Source of the DNA: Enchytraeus crypticus
Lineage: Eukaryota > Annelida > Clitellata > Enchytraeida > Enchytraeidae
Assembly (NCBI GenBank): GCA_905160935.1
Contig: CAJHZI010000372.1
Location: 477,001-541,000 of the forward strand
Reading direction: 5' to 3'
Length of the DNA: 64,000 nt
Below the pieces are notes generated by a model. It was not told where the DNA came from. It searched no databases and saw only the letters and a program-made list of their open reading frames with translations. Of the stretch, positions 20,053 to 33,105 are shown piece after piece. The position numbers and the translations under genes are program-made. How positions within the stretch are numbered: position 1 is the stretch's first letter; each line of letters starts with the position of its first letter.

Positions 20053-21100
20053 TTGTTAGACACATAACACATCTAGCCTATATGTGTTATGTGTCTGAAT
20101 TAATGATTATCTGATAAAATATTTAAACATGATTTTGTAAAGTATTCTATAAAGAAAAATAATTTGTACATAATTGTTACATTTTAAGAAATATCTGATA
20201 GTTCTATGTACGAGTTTGTATTATGCAAATTGCGTATAGATGCCCTGCTAGCTTGTAGGCCTACATATACCTCAGTTTAACGCAGACCTGTTTTAAAATT
20301 TTCGTAATCGAGCTGGTTTTCCAACATTTGGTGATTTTGTATTGTATATATTTGCTTATTTTATTTAATGCTGTTTATTAATGTAGTTGTTTCGTTAATT
20401 GTAATATTGAATTTGAATATGCTCGATATGCCCTCAATGCAAATGCATCAGATTTGTATACATTATAAGGTTTTAATGGTTTTGCTATAGCTGGGTTTAG
20501 ATTTCATAGTAACTTTCTTTGATTTTGTTTCGACATCACGACATAATTTTATACAACGATATAAATCGATTTTTAAACTTTTACTAATTTCCTCAGAGTT
20601 ATTGTACATTCACATAACTTAACAAAATACAAATATAATGCAAAGAAATGAAACAAAATAGTAGAAACGTACGTTAAATAAGCATATGCAATCGATAAGT
20701 ATTGTACTACAGAGTTAAATAACTCTATGGGATTATACAAGAACATTTAAAAGTTTCAGAATATTTCAAACATATATAAATTAGGATTATCGATTTATCC
20801 TTTAGTACTTTTGCTTAAATAATATATGATAGTAAGGAGCGCAAGTGAACGATGAACCTTCCTGGCAGCAATTACCTACTTGAGCCTTGAGTTCGGGAAT
20901 TAGGCCTGCATATTGATTAAATTGACTCAAGTTACGTCTTATCATTTAAATAAGAGCAACGCTAACGTTAGACTGGAATTAATTAATTAATTATTTAGTT
21001 TATTAAATTATTTATCACAGCATATAGAACGGAGTTGTAAGTGATTACTAAATGAAAACATAGGTACAAAATATATTTCTACAAATAACCTACTTGTACT
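20050..21100. other. AT-rich intergenic sequence, nothing recognised
   Basis: No coding-like or repeat-family sequence identified. Confidence 0.5.
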
Positions 21101-21105
21101 ATCAC

Positions 21106-21270
21106 CATTCTAACGAAATAAAAGACCAAGGAACAAGTGATTCTAGCAGGATCATGCTTTAACTTCAGTTTAAATGATTTGACATTCTAAAGAAATAAAA
21201 GACCAAGGAACAAGTGATTCTAACAGGATCAAGCTTTAACTTAAATTTAAATGATTTGACAAGTGATTCT
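21106..21270. repeat. 77-bp tandem duplication
   Basis: Two copies of CATTCTAA.GAAATAAAAG.. through AAATGATTTGACA, a few differences apart. Confidence 0.88.
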
Positions 21271-21734
21271 AAACAGATCTATTAGTCGCAGTGTATATTT
21301 GTGACCTCATTATCCTTGGCTATTCTTGGACGGTATATAGATAACAGTTAACTAAAACCTATAACACACCTCAGGATGTAGAAACACACTGTAACTCTCC
21401 ATAATATCATACCACATTTCAGTTCAGACTTTGACACAGATATTGACTTAGCGGCAACTGGGATGTTTGGTAAATATCCATACCAGCAGGCATCGAAGTT
21501 AATTTAATTATACGACTATATTCATTAAGACGAATGGACTCCTATCATTCATCAGTGAGCGACCTCGGCGCTTATTGAATGTGTTAATCATTCCTCAGTG
21601 GAGGAGCTGTAGGCGCCTGAATGAAGATCCCTTGCTGTTCCCTTGATTCCGCTTAATTTACAACTCTAAACATACAGAACGTTAAACAAACATACTTTGG
21701 ACTGATTCTCTTGATTTTGGAGTTTACACCGTTT

Positions 21735-21840
21735 TTGGATCTTCTTTTTGCTCGCCGGCTTGGTTTTGTCTCATTAGTGCTCGATGTTGTCATTGATGAT
21801 TGTAGCACTCCAAATATCCAATTGTTGTTGTTGTTGTTAC
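21735..21840 (+). repeat. S5 repeat ((GTT)n-tailed family)
   Basis: GCTCGATGTTGTCATTGATG, TAGCACTC, then (GTT)n. Related copies at 24755-24845 and 33410-33512 and a weaker one near 45170-45260. 21840-22975 has nothing I recognise. Confidence 0.6.
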
Positions 21841-22975
21841 AGAACGTTTCATTCCCAGTTAAATATTAAAGGATTTCAGTTGTTCTCCATTTCAGTAATG
21901 TGGCCAAAGACGTCGAGTAAAGTTTAGATTTATTGGGAGACGGTTAGTGACTAATTTGTTGACAGAATTTCTGTGATTCAGAGAAGATGCATCAGTACAT
22001 TTTAATAGTTTTATCCATTTTTATAAGGTAGGCATATATCCGCTTAAGATGGAGTAGCGTGCGTCGGGTTTTTTACGAATTCAACTCTTGCAAACATTGA
22101 GCTATTGATATCATGGCAGATTATTCTCAGCCCCTCATAGGAACGAAAGAATCAAAGATTGAAAATTTTCTGCTGGATAAATTGCATTATGTATTTAATA
22201 ACAGACCGTTCTGCACTTTTTGGCGGCGTTCTGGGACATAATTATCGTGCATAAGGTTTTGTTGGGTTTCCTTATCATTTCTGTGTTGAAGTTGTAAAGC
22301 ATTGAAAACAAATGTTCCTTTCTTCGTCTTTGAAGGAATTTAGATCGTATAACCTCAATATTTTGTGTTGGGGTGGCAAGAGACTCGTTTATAGTGGCAA
22401 CAAGAAATGGTCACGATTATACTATAATTACCTTGTTCTTCAGGATGAAACGCTACAGGTATAGGTAGTAGACATAGGCCTACACATTTTCAGTATTATG
22501 TTAGGATTGTTTGTGATATGAGCTATTAGTTTTTAGGTGACTAATGCTGGTAGTTACTAAATTCGCAGTAATCTGCAGATCACTTACGACTCGGTGTAGA
22601 GTTAATCGGCCGATCAGAAAATCCATGTCTCAGAATAATTGTCATAGCTTTATGCCTGTTTTGTTCAGTCTGAATGTATTTATACGATGAAATTGGGAAT
22701 GAACCGATATAACCATTGACCAGTGAACGTACTATACCCGAGGGTGTCATCATTCTACTTTAGTTGTACAGTAATCGTTTGAAAGGAAGAAGGGAAGTAA
22801 CTGTAAAAACCGAAATTACAAACTGCGCGCATTGACCGTGCATTACGGAGCAGTGCACGTCTAGTTGTGTAATAATGTAAGACCTGGTAGTCATTTCTCT
22901 AATAGTTCCTCGGAGAATCTTAAACGTTAACGATCTCGATGATATTATTGCCATCTACTGCATGATTAACAGATC

Positions 22976-23070
22976 CTAATATATATATAAATATATAAAT
23001 ATCTATATATATGTATATATGTATAATAATCAATAGTGTATATATATATATATATATACATGTGTATGTA
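22976..23070. repeat. TA/TATG-rich simple sequence
   Basis: Imperfect TATATATAAATATC and (TA)n tracts. 23070-23600 is unassigned; its open frames depend on adjoining microsatellites. Confidence 0.8.
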
Positions 23071-23623
23071 GGACAAATTTTTCACTATTGTATACCCATA
23101 TTACAGGCTTTAGCCGTCTACGGCACTATTGTCTGAACTTGCATTACGCAAGGTTGGTAGCCTTTTAAATAATGTTTAGAGATCGGCGAGTGATATTGTA
23201 CTAAATTATATTTATATATCTAAAACACTGTACTACATCTCTCTATTTCGAAACCTAACCACCATTGAAGTACAAACGTGCATAGAGACGGCGCTATGCT
23301 TCGGGTTTAATACATTATCAAAATGACAGCCGACAGAAATTTTCTCCTTGAAAATTGTAGGCTTCAAGTCGACATAATGCCAGAGTTCGTAATTTGGGCA
23401 CCTGACAGAGGAAATATTACGATTTACATCTGCTCGCCTCCCATTTATCAACCCAATTATTACTTTGACCATGACATAATTGTGTAATGTAACTGATATA
23501 TCAGGGTTACAATAGTTATTTGTAGAACGCTCACTTTTTGTATATTTGAATAAGACGAAGCTTGCGTGCAAACGTTTCTTTAAAATGTTCCGGTGATTTG
23601 GTCCAAGATCCTCAAACTTAAAC

Positions 23624-23671
23624 ACACAGATACGCACACACACGCACACACAGACACACATACACACACAA

Positions 23672-23712
<41 letters not shown>

Positions 23713-23715
23713 ATG

Positions 23716-23764
<49 letters not shown>
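23624..23764. repeat. Compound (CA)n-(TA)n microsatellite
   Basis: About 80 bp CA-rich followed by about 60 bp TA-rich sequence, next to the tail end of an S2 SINE. Confidence 0.93.
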
Positions 23765-23765
<1 letters not shown>

Positions 23766-23952
23766 TAAACACGCATTATAGTGAATAATCAACTATGTTG
23801 ATATCGATCACTTTTAAAACCACATGTGTAATCCGTTAGGTAATTTAGACCATTTTTTCCGTGTAACCAGTCCAGTGAATGTCCGAGATTTTACTCTCAG
23901 ATCAGCGCGGCCGGGATTCGAACCCATGAGGATTCAAATCATCTCAGGATTA
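23766..23952 (-). repeat. S2 SINE
   Basis: ACACGCATTATAGTGAATAA, CCAGTCCAGTGAATGTCC, GATCAGCGCGGCCGGGATTC; lacks the distal tRNA-like head. Enclosed by TA tracts. Confidence 0.85.
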
Positions 23953-23956
23953 TATT

Positions 23957-24085
<129 letters not shown>

Positions 24086-24565
24086 ACTGTATATAAACAC
24101 AATTTTATATTTTACATCCACACGCAAATGAACTGAAATTCACTCTTCTCTAGGCCTACTGGTCTATTCCAGGAAATAACCAAGCTAACCGGACTTTCAT
24201 GCCATTACTTTTCCAAGCTTATTCATGTAAATTATTAATTTATCCTTTGCATTATTTATAATAAATTGTATTGAATCTATAAGGTATGAATATATGTATC
24301 GAAGCACTATTTCACAGAAAACTAAAAATAGAGAAAGATACCGTGCTAAATGTTGTTCTGAACAATACCACGCTAATATTGTTGTTGTTGAGAAAGATGA
24401 TAAAAAGCTGCCCTAGTTTTATATGATAACAATGTTTTGGGCACATCGTGATATAGGGTTGACTATAAGGCAGTCGTTATCTGTTCATCCAGCCCGCAGG
24501 TATGTCGCTGAGTTATGGATTCTGCGCTTCCGGGAAACGAGATGTGACACAAATCTTGCACCTTT

Positions 24566-24652
24566 GTTCTCTAGTGCTGCAGGTTAGCTATGATCTTCTT
24601 GCACCTTTGTTCCCTAGCGCTGCGGGGTAGCTCTGATCTTCAAGAAGCCTCC
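24566..24652. repeat. 43-bp tandem duplication
   Basis: Two copies of CTTGCACCTTTGTTC.CTAG through AGCT.TGATCTT. Confidence 0.85.
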
Positions 24653-24754
24653 GCGGCGACTAATGCTGTCCATTTCAACAGAAGGAATATATAAAGCTGG
24701 AATAAAGTTTTGTTTGTAAAAATTAGGCTGTATTTATTTCAAACGTTTTTATTT

Positions 24755-24850
24755 TACTTTTCTCGTCGGGTTAATTTTTGTTTCATGGTGCTCGATGGTA
24801 TCATTGACGACGGCTGCACTCTAATTGTTTTTTGTTGTTGTTATTCTAGT
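24755..24850 (+). repeat. S5 repeat copy
   Basis: TTTCTCGTCGGGTTAATTTT, GGTGCTCGATGGTATCATTG, TGCACTCTAATTG, then GTT-rich tail. Confidence 0.6.
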
Positions 24851-25224
24851 AAATTGTTACAAACTTTGATGTTTTTGGATTACCTCTATGCCAGACAGTT
24901 TATTTTCACCTAGAGGGTTTTAGACAGTTAGGAATTTCAATTTGCTTCAGTGATATGGAAGTCTTAACCATGGGATCAGAGGAATTTAAGTACAGTTCCG
25001 CGGATTGTCGTGAATACAATTTGTCTCTTCACAGCTTTCTTGAAGTCACCAATTTTCTATGGATATGCCAATCCGATGATCGTCGAATTTAAAATAGTCT
25101 AAAGATTATTTCTGCATCAAATATTAGGCAGCTCTTTATTCTAAATATTATTACTTTCTGCTATTATTTTCAGCTTCTGTGCAATCTCCTACAACGAGGA
25201 GTGCTGTATTATACTGATGTGTAT

Positions 25225-25275
25225 TACATGGCGAGGAACCGGACGTTAAATTCCTATAATTTATTGTTGTTGAGT
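25225..25275 (+). repeat. L2-type LINE tail module
   Basis: GGCGAGGAACCGGACGTTAA followed by ATTCCTATAATTTATTG; a short 3' end remnant of the same kind as 49200-49266. 24850-25220 has nothing else recognised. Confidence 0.55.
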
Positions 25276-25437
25276 CGATTGTGATCCTAGAGATACTGCG
25301 TTTATTGAGCAAGCTTCATTACACTCAGCTGTCAGTGAATATAATTGTAGGCAGCATTTAATATTCGTCCATTCTGCTCATGTTCACTTTATTCCTCTAA
25401 GGTTTTACGACCACTGCAACGGAAGTCCAGTTGTTTA

Positions 25438-25546
25438 AAAGCTGGTAAAGCTAAGGTTAACGTCAGTTTCCTCACTCGAAAGCGATGTCAGTGACGGGCG
25501 AGCCCAGGATTTGAACCTGCACCTACTGATCCGCGGTCGAGCAAAT
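25438..25546 (-). repeat. S1 SINE, head truncated
   Basis: AAGCTGGTAAAGCTAAGGTT through the B box and ATCCGCGGTCGAG; the A-box end is missing. Confidence 0.87.
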
Positions 25547-25979
25547 AAAGCAAATACGACTCGTGAGGAAGCATATATCAAGAGTACCCGGCCGGAGATG
25601 TGAAGCTGAAACAAACGCTTATTACAGTGTTACGACTTTATTAATGAGATTTCGAAATAGAGCGTGCTCGGGGTAGCAATGATTTTGGTGGTAAGACTCT
25701 TGTTGTCGTCGAATGTGGAACAATATTTAATGAACTTATTCTCCGCAAGCGCGAATATACTTCTAGATTGGGTTTGTTTACTGTTTCAGTTTATTATTAG
25801 TGTGTTTACGTTTAATTTGATTGGATTACATTATATGTCAAATGACAACAGGAAGACATTTGAAAGTAAACGGCCACGAGTTCTTAAAGTCGAATAGTTA
25901 CATACCTACAGTGAAACCTTAACATGGTCTAGATCAATATTGGAGGGCATAATTATAGTATTATATTTTAGTTATAATA

Positions 25980-26075
25980 TAGAGACGTCTCTGACATTTC
26001 TTTATGGCGAGGAAGCTTACGTTAAATTCTTATTGATTGATTGATTTATTATAGCGAGAACCGGACGTTAAAATC
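25980..26075 (+). repeat. L2-type LINE tail modules, two adjacent remnants
   Basis: GACGTCTCTGACATTTC..ATGGCGAGGAAG.. then (TTGA)n-like tail, followed by GCGAGAACCGGACGTTAAAA. Confidence 0.55.
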
Positions 26076-28130
26076 TAAACTTAAGCATTTTGAAACGAAT
26101 TCTGTCTGAAATATAGGGAGAATAAGAACTTTGACAAACAATTTGCATATTGACATCTTTATCAATTATAGCACACGCTCACTATCTAGTTAATCACTAT
26201 CAGGTAGCATGTCTAAGCTATTAATTCTAAAACAAAATCTATTAATCCTATTTAGAAAACAAGATCAACCTAAATCAAAATCTGGCTGATTTACTTTAAT
26301 AAGAGCACAACAAAGACCAATTAAATGATTTCACAACTCAAGTTTTTACACCTGATATCTGGGGTTTCGAAAATAAAAACTGTGGGTTCTAAGTTGTTTT
26401 CCCGTGGCTTCATTGATCCTATATTTTCAATTGGACTATTCGCAAATACTCCGGTTACAACATCCGTTGTCAAGAGTTGACTCATGGAAAACTGAAGCAG
26501 AATCAAATGATCAAAACAACAGCAACATAAACTGTCGACATTTCACAATCGATATTTGCTCCCCCGACCAGATGCGATGGTGTAGAGAAAATTAAATAAG
26601 TGGACTAACACTTAAATAAATTAATTTTCTAGCTGTAGAGAGCGACAAATTTCTGTACTTTTTTGTATCCCAAAATGAATTCTCAGATAGACCATTTTCT
26701 CCAACCAGCAATTATGAACTTTGTTTAGAGATGGTTATATTCTTTTATGGACGCTTATATTACATTGCACTTTGAATGAAAACTAGGTTACCGTTTAGAC
26801 GACAAAATAAAATCATCTTAGGATGTGTGCATATGAGTCTCGTCTAAGTATAAACTGTCCCAGTGCATTCCCAGCTTAAACCTTTTCAAAAATTGACAAA
26901 TACTATAGCAGTCGTACCGATCGGCTGTAAATTGAATCATGACACTCAAGTTTTTATGTCATTTGCTGCATAATTTCATCGCTCCTAAGTTGTATTACTG
27001 TATACGATGAATCCTTTTGTACTAAGTTTGTCTATCATAAGTAACTTTCTTATGTTCTGCATCTTTTCCGTCATTTTAGTTTTTCTGGTGGATCTCAAAG
27101 CAAACTGAACAGGATTGCTGCGGCTCTATTGTCTCATTTCTGCTCTCCTAACTGAGAGCTTTTGTAATTTTAATTATTAAAAATGCTGGGTGTCTGCTCC
27201 ACAGTACAAACTGATCTCCCAGCCTCCGCTTTCATTTGCTTTCTTCTTAGCTTAAGTTGTTTCAAGGGTAACTTGTGCTCCTTCGATTGAATTATGTATT
27301 GCATAATTTCACTACTTAACATTTCACTTAATTTTACTTGATCCTTTTCTAAGACTCGGCTGTTCTACTTTATCTTCCTATTTGAAGATACTTAAATTTT
27401 TATACTCGAGTTTCTTAACTTCATCTAAATGAGACGTTGTCGACCTTTTCACCTCCTGTCTCCTCGCAACTTTAGCACCTGTTCTTACAGGATATTTCAA
27501 GCATTTAAAAACTTTCTTAAGTCAGTGAGATAAATGTCGAGAAATAATTTTTTAATCCAGCAAATTTTGCATTAGTGACATCATTACGAATTGCAAACTT
27601 TTCTATGTTGCAAAATATATAATTTGAATTGTAATTAATATTTTCATCTATAGATGAAATGTGTTTAATTATTTAGAAAAGAAGATAATCTCTGAATTTC
27701 TGACATTGAATTTATGTACTTTTTGACAAATTGCGCTCTAATTATCGAATGGATTTCTCTCTAAGTTAGCCATTTTAAAAGTCAGCATATTAAAGAACTA
27801 GTATCAAATTTTGTTTAATCATTTATTTACAGTAAGACCTAAATCAACTTTAAGTGACTTTAAATGATTTTTACAATTTTATTAAGCTTTAATGACCCGA
27901 AAGAAATATAGCGCTAAATTATAGCAATGGCTGACTACCAACAACAACAAACAGTTACAGTGCTGCCGACGTTCATCACAACACCGAGCTCTTGCATCTC
28001 TTCATAATTTAACATGGTTAAATATTCTTTAACCCGGCTAATTATTTTTCGGTTGCTTCAATTTTTAACTCAGCTTTACGTATGACTTCACATGTCAATT
28101 AATATCGACTCTTCATTTACCGGAGAGAGA
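26076..28130. other. AT-rich intergenic sequence, nothing recognised
   Basis: Short open frames here show no family resemblance or splice context I could support. Confidence 0.5.
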
Positions 28131-28133
28131 AAA

Positions 28134-28162
28134 AGTCACGTGACGCGCTGATGACGTCAGCA
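28134..28162. promoter_or_regulatory. E-box plus CRE-like site cluster
   Basis: CACGTGAC and TGATGACGTCAGC lie 10 bases apart in an AT-rich background. CACGTG is a bHLH core and TGACGTCA a full CREB/ATF site. No adjacent gene start is known, so a role is speculative. Confidence 0.3.
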
Positions 28163-28760
28163 ATGATTTCAAGCTCAAGCTAAGGCTGTCAGAAGTCGCT
28201 TCACAAAATATACGTTACTATTATTAGACCCTCACATTTTCTATATTAAACTGTAAAAACAGATACACATTGACTCTTTAAGGCAAAATGTCTAATTTTG
28301 AAATGGTAATATATTTGAGGCAATTTCATTAAACGTTTAACGGATACTGTGATGTTAGGAATCAATTGCAAGAAATATGTTACAACATCAGCAGCAAATA
28401 AGTCGAATAACAAACGCTTTGATCAATATCCAATTCTAATTACTTCGATTAGCTTTATGAATATCTATAAAAGAAAAATTGATCTATCAAAATCTTCTGG
28501 GTCTTCTCGATTGAAACTCATTTTGCAGTTGACTTTTTCGGTCTAGGATTCGGCGGATGTCATAAGTGAGGTTGGGAAACATAGGCCACTAATGGAGCGA
28601 GCAGCGATTGTGATCAGTGGATGAGTTCTGCTTCATCTGATCTAAAACATGACGTGGAATACACGACGAAACCATTTCAATCAACTCTGCGGCAAGAGAT
28701 TCAGCAATATACATTATATTCAATTGATGCAGTTTCTTCTAACCACTTCTACCTACATAC

Positions 28761-28790
28761 AGTATATATATATATATATATTATATATAT

Positions 28791-28833
<43 letters not shown>
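28761..28833. repeat. (TA)n microsatellite
   Basis: TA run directly abutting the left end of the TIR element at 28834. Confidence 0.93.
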
Positions 28834-28837
<4 letters not shown>

Positions 28838-29580
28838 CTGGGGCAAAAAAAAATAATCCACTAGCGAAATCTCAATAACTTCAACAAAAATCAAACTATT
28901 TGTACAAAATTTTTGGAGCTTTTAGAAGAGAAATTTATGCATAGAGGCAGCCATTTTAGTGTAAATCTAGTAAGTAGTAACCAAATTACAACTTTTTTAA
29001 GAAAAAAGTGATAAAATTAATTTTAACAAGGTTTTTTAGATCAAAAGTCTTAATAACTTCGACAAAACTCAAAATAATTTTACAAAATTTTCAGATTTGC
29101 TAGAAGAGGACGTTCTGCACATATCCTGCAAATTTGGTTAAAATATATTTAGTAGCAACAAAAATATGACATTTTTACTGGAAAAATTTCAAAATCAATT
29201 ATAACAAGCATTATTCAAACAAAAGTACGAAAACTTTTCTTCAAAATTTTGGAATATTTTTAAGAGAAGAACGAATTTTAAACATCTTTTATTTGAGCAG
29301 CTAAATAGGTAGTGTATACTTATACTCCACCATATAAGTAAACTATCCTTTTCAGGTTCGTTAATTCACATTTTAAAAAAAGCCTTGTTAAAATTGATTT
29401 TAGCACTTTTCTCGTAGAAACGCTGTAATTTCTTTACCACGGAATATATTTTCACCAAATTTGCAGGATATACGCAGAAATTACTCCTCTAGAAGATCCG
29501 AAAATTTAGTATAAATATTTGGAGTTTTGTTGAAGTTATTGAGAATTCGCTAGGGGATTATTTTTTTATGCCCCAGTCTG
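28834..29580. mobile_element. Non-autonomous TIR element, TA-flanked, modular
   Basis: Left end CAGACTGGGGCA with AATAATCCACTAGCGAAAT; right end is its near reverse complement ending GGGATTATTTTTTT..GCCCCAGTCTG. Similarity between the inverted ends continues for well over 100 bp. The inner part repeats the module CTTAATAACTTC.ACAAAA.. / ..AAATT.TTGGA..TTTTAGAAGAG about three times in one orientation and at least once inverted. TA on both sides fits Tc1/mariner-type integration, though the flank is a TA microsatellite, so the duplication is uninformative. No transposase frame. Confidence 0.82.
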
Positions 29581-29732
29581 TATATAAATAATTAAATTAT
29601 ATATAGTATATATACATCTATATACATATATAAATTTATACATATGTATATATATATATATATATACATGCATTTACATATATATATATACATATATATA
29701 ATTATCTATCTATCTATCTATCTATCTATATG

Positions 29733-29800
<68 letters not shown>
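29581..29800. repeat. TA/TATC/TATG microsatellite complex
   Basis: Contains (TATC)n near 29704-29728 and long (TA)n to 29797. Confidence 0.9.
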
Positions 29801-29894
29801 CATATACATGTAGAGCTCGCTGAAGTTCCATTGTTGAGAGTTCAGAGTTTATGCCAAAGATTGTAAGCCGAAAGTTTTTGATTCCTTACATCCG

Positions 29895-30180
29895 TAGCTT
29901 GAGAGCTTGAGAAAAATACGGCTTCTGAGGTGGATTCTCTTCATGAAGCAAAAACTGAGGAAGAGGAAGGCAACCGTAAGCCACCTCAGATTCAATGGTT
30001 TTCCCAAGCAATAGGCTACATAAAGTATAGATAACGCATAGCCTGTTATATAAGGGTTAAGTTGCTGATCTAAGGAATGCTATTTATGAACCGTGAAAAC
30101 ATACTCTGATTAGGAATATGTACCTTAGACCTGCCACCTGGTAAAACACTGAAGAGGGTGGGAGAGAGAAAGAGAGAGAG
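29895..30180 (+). repeat. S4 repeat copy running into GA tract
   Basis: GAGGAAGGCAACCGTAAGCC, AAGCAATAGGCTACATAAAG, TACCTTAGACCTGCCACCTG and ACACTGAAGA, then (GA)n to 30240. Confidence 0.75.
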
Positions 30181-30539
30181 AGAGAGAAAAGCGACAGAGA
30201 GAGCGAAAGAGAGGGAGAGAGAGAGAGAGAGAGAGAGTGCGAAACAGAGCAACTACGAGTTATCTGTTGCCACGTCTCATCGAAACATTGCCTGACTTAC
30301 AGAATTGACTACCTGCAATATTTTCCTGCTTCTTTTTATTCTTTCTACAAATCCCGATCTCTAATTTAACTTGTCTTCGTCAAGTCATGCCACATAAATG
30401 AATAACTTACATTTGACATAGCCATAGTGACTGGGATCGCAAAAAATTTTCGAGATAATTTAGTTACATAATATCCCTCTTCGTCGGCTGTAAATCAGAA
30501 AACTCTTGTGGATCTTAGATTTGTGATCCATTGAAATGC

Positions 30540-30790
30540 AGTAGGTTAATAGCATTAGCAAAATGTAAATCATCAATTAGTTAATCACATTAACTGCCTT
30601 TAAATCATCTGTAGGCTAATAGCATAAACTGCATGTAAATCCTCAATAGGCTAATAGCATTAACTACATGTTAATCAGTGGAGACAGAAGGTAAAAGAGG
30701 CTGCTCTGGTGGCCACAAATTGACGTTACGCAGAGAAAAGAAGACATGTTAATCATCAATAGGTTGATAGCATTAACTACATGCACAGTA
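30540..30790. repeat. About 44-bp tandem repeat, interrupted
   Basis: About five variable units of TAGGCTAATAGCATTAACTA-type sequence, with a 70-bp unrelated insertion near 30680-30745. Confidence 0.7.
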
Positions 30791-31407
30791 AATCGCTATC
30801 AAAATTCACATTCGCTGGATTACTCGCTGGATTGATTATATGGCAGCATTTTTTAATATTATATTCACTATTCCAATGTATAATTAAATGTCTAATTAAT
30901 GGCAAAGCCTTAAAGAGTTAAGCTCTGCGGAAATTTCACAGTTTAAAAATCTTGTACAACTGTTGGTCTAATACCACCATTTCTACGACAGTATATTTTT
31001 TATTTATATTTATAGGTATATCGCAAATCATATTAACCGAATTGCATAGTCAATATATATCAAGAATTGAGTCAACCTGCTAATGTTAATCGAACATATC
31101 AAAAGTTCTTTCTTTAGACCTTAATTCATCCATCAATCCTGATCAAATGATTTTACACTGCCCTCGTCATCCCTGCGTCACTGGTCGTACATAGCTCCAT
31201 CAGTATTCTCAACCATTTACTTCCACTGAAGTCAGCTTATCGGCTTCGCAGTCGTATAATCTCATGTTGCAGTTGCAGTCCTCAGTCATTGACAAGTCTC
31301 TAAATCACACGGGCTTTAGCTGAATGACTCCTTGCTTTCGGAATAAAGAGATCTATACCAGAGTTCAGCTAATGGCTGCTTTGAATGTTCAAGTGACTTA
31401 AATAAAA

Positions 31408-31518
31408 AGCTGGTAGCGCTAATGTTAACGTCAGTTTCTTCACTCGATGTCAGTGACGGGCGAGCCCAGGATTTGAACCAGCACATACTGATCCGCGGTC
31501 GAATATCTTACCGATCTC
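31408..31518 (-). repeat. S1 SINE, short copy
   Basis: Tail to A-box region with a small internal loss next to TCACTCGATGTCAGTGACG. 30800-31400 has nothing recognised. Confidence 0.83.
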
Positions 31519-31859
31519 ATGGATAATCAGTTTATAATCTGACTATTATAATCAGTTAATAAGTGTAGAATTAGATAAGAGCCTCTGAGTACAGAACCTC
31601 ACCGTATCTCAGGGTATTCAATGGATAGTCCAGTTTTATAGCAGCAAAAATTATCCAAATCGTTGCAGCAGTCAGACTGGAATTTTATCCATCACTTGGT
31701 CTAAAATGTAGAAATCATACTTCCGCTTTCTTATTCCTGTTTTAACCGTTTGTTACTGACACGTCTAATAATTTTATTAACGGTTACAACATTGAATTAT
31801 TCTAATTATCTAGTTAATAATATGTTAAAACAATTAAATTTAATAAATAATTATAAACC

Positions 31860-32025
31860 AAGTGGGGGGGGATGGGAAAACACTACCTCATACTTTAACT
31901 TAGTTAGAATTTAATGGTTGGAAACCCCCTTTTTTTAATTGATACTAATTATTAGGTTTATCTGGGGCTGGGGGTTGGAAAAAAATTGTCAATATTTTAG
32001 TGTTTTTTTTTTTTTTTTTTTTTTG

Positions 32026-32057
<32 letters not shown>

Positions 32058-32420
32058 GAAAAAATTTTTTTATTTTTTTAAGTTATATTATGTTAAATTG
32101 GATTGTTTACCAATAGATTTTTGATAAAGTACCGTTTTTTTTTTTTTTTGGTTTTGGTTGTGGAGTGTAGAAATTCCCATTGGGGGAAAATTATTTCCTG
32201 GGCCCCTTGTTTTTTTTTTTTTTAAAATGGAAAATTTGTGCCCATTTTTTATTTTTATTGATGCATTTAATATCATTTTCTATGCACCGTGACTTGCACG
32301 CCGTTCATATTATACTGTCCTGGTATCTATTTTTAATTCTTGGTTGTATCATTATTTTGCATTTAATGTTGAATTGAAATGTTTTTTTTTGGCAAATGCT
32401 TACCTTGTGAACTGCTCTTT
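31860..32420. other. Homopolymer-inflated stretch
   Basis: G runs, then T runs up to 27 bases with single interruptions, then doubled and tripled letters (GGGGGAAAA, GGGCCCC, TTTTAAAA) unlike the rest of the window. Looks like low-accuracy sequence or a badly polished gap rather than biology. No gene. Confidence 0.6.
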
Positions 32421-33100
32421 TTTTTTTTTTAAACTAATTGCAACGTTTGCTGGCATACGTCAAAGCTTTCGGCCCTGATGTCCATTTTCAAGTCGTTCTT
32501 TACTTAATTACAGTATCATTGTGATTTTTGTCAAAATAAAATGTATGCGTCTATCTATCTATTCTTTAAATCTCCTAAGTGTGTGTTTTTAATTGAAAGT
32601 TAAATGGTTGCATCATCACTGGCATGTAATATCGTAGTGTTTCTTATGATTTGATGTAGCGATTCTAACTTTCGCATGAGCTCCCAGTGATGCATTAGTC
32701 ATAAAACAGATTATGATTCGATTCCGTGTAAAAAAAATCTTCAGCAAAGTCTAAATTAAATGTTCAATGAAAAGACACGCTGCAAGCATAAACATTCTGA
32801 CTGAATCTCTGATGACATGTAACTGTAAATTATTTAATGGAAACTGGATAACTTCTAGTAAATGAATTGCGTTCAGGAAAATTGGTTGTATTGAATTATT
32901 TATGCAATCTAAGCCATAAAACTTCTCTTTTGTCACCTTTAGAAACTATCTAGAACTTTCTTCTTTGTTGATGCTGCTATTATTTTAGCACTCATTGTCT
33001 GCTAGCGATTGTTGTGAAAAATAATTCATTTTAACTTTGAAAGTAATCAAAAACAATAAACCAGTAAAACTAAGAAGACTGATTTCTGTGCAAAAAAGCT
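32421..33100. other. AT-rich intergenic sequence, nothing recognised
   Basis: Only short chance open frames. Confidence 0.5.
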
Positions 33101-33105
33101 AATAT

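Noticed and set aside
23233-23792. 179-codon minus frame with Tyr/Ile and Val/Cys repeats
   Set aside because: Its start half is CA/TA microsatellite; the remainder has no recognisable domain or splice context.
25664-25897. 77-codon hydrophobic plus frame
   Set aside because: No ATG-based context, no family resemblance, no partner exon.
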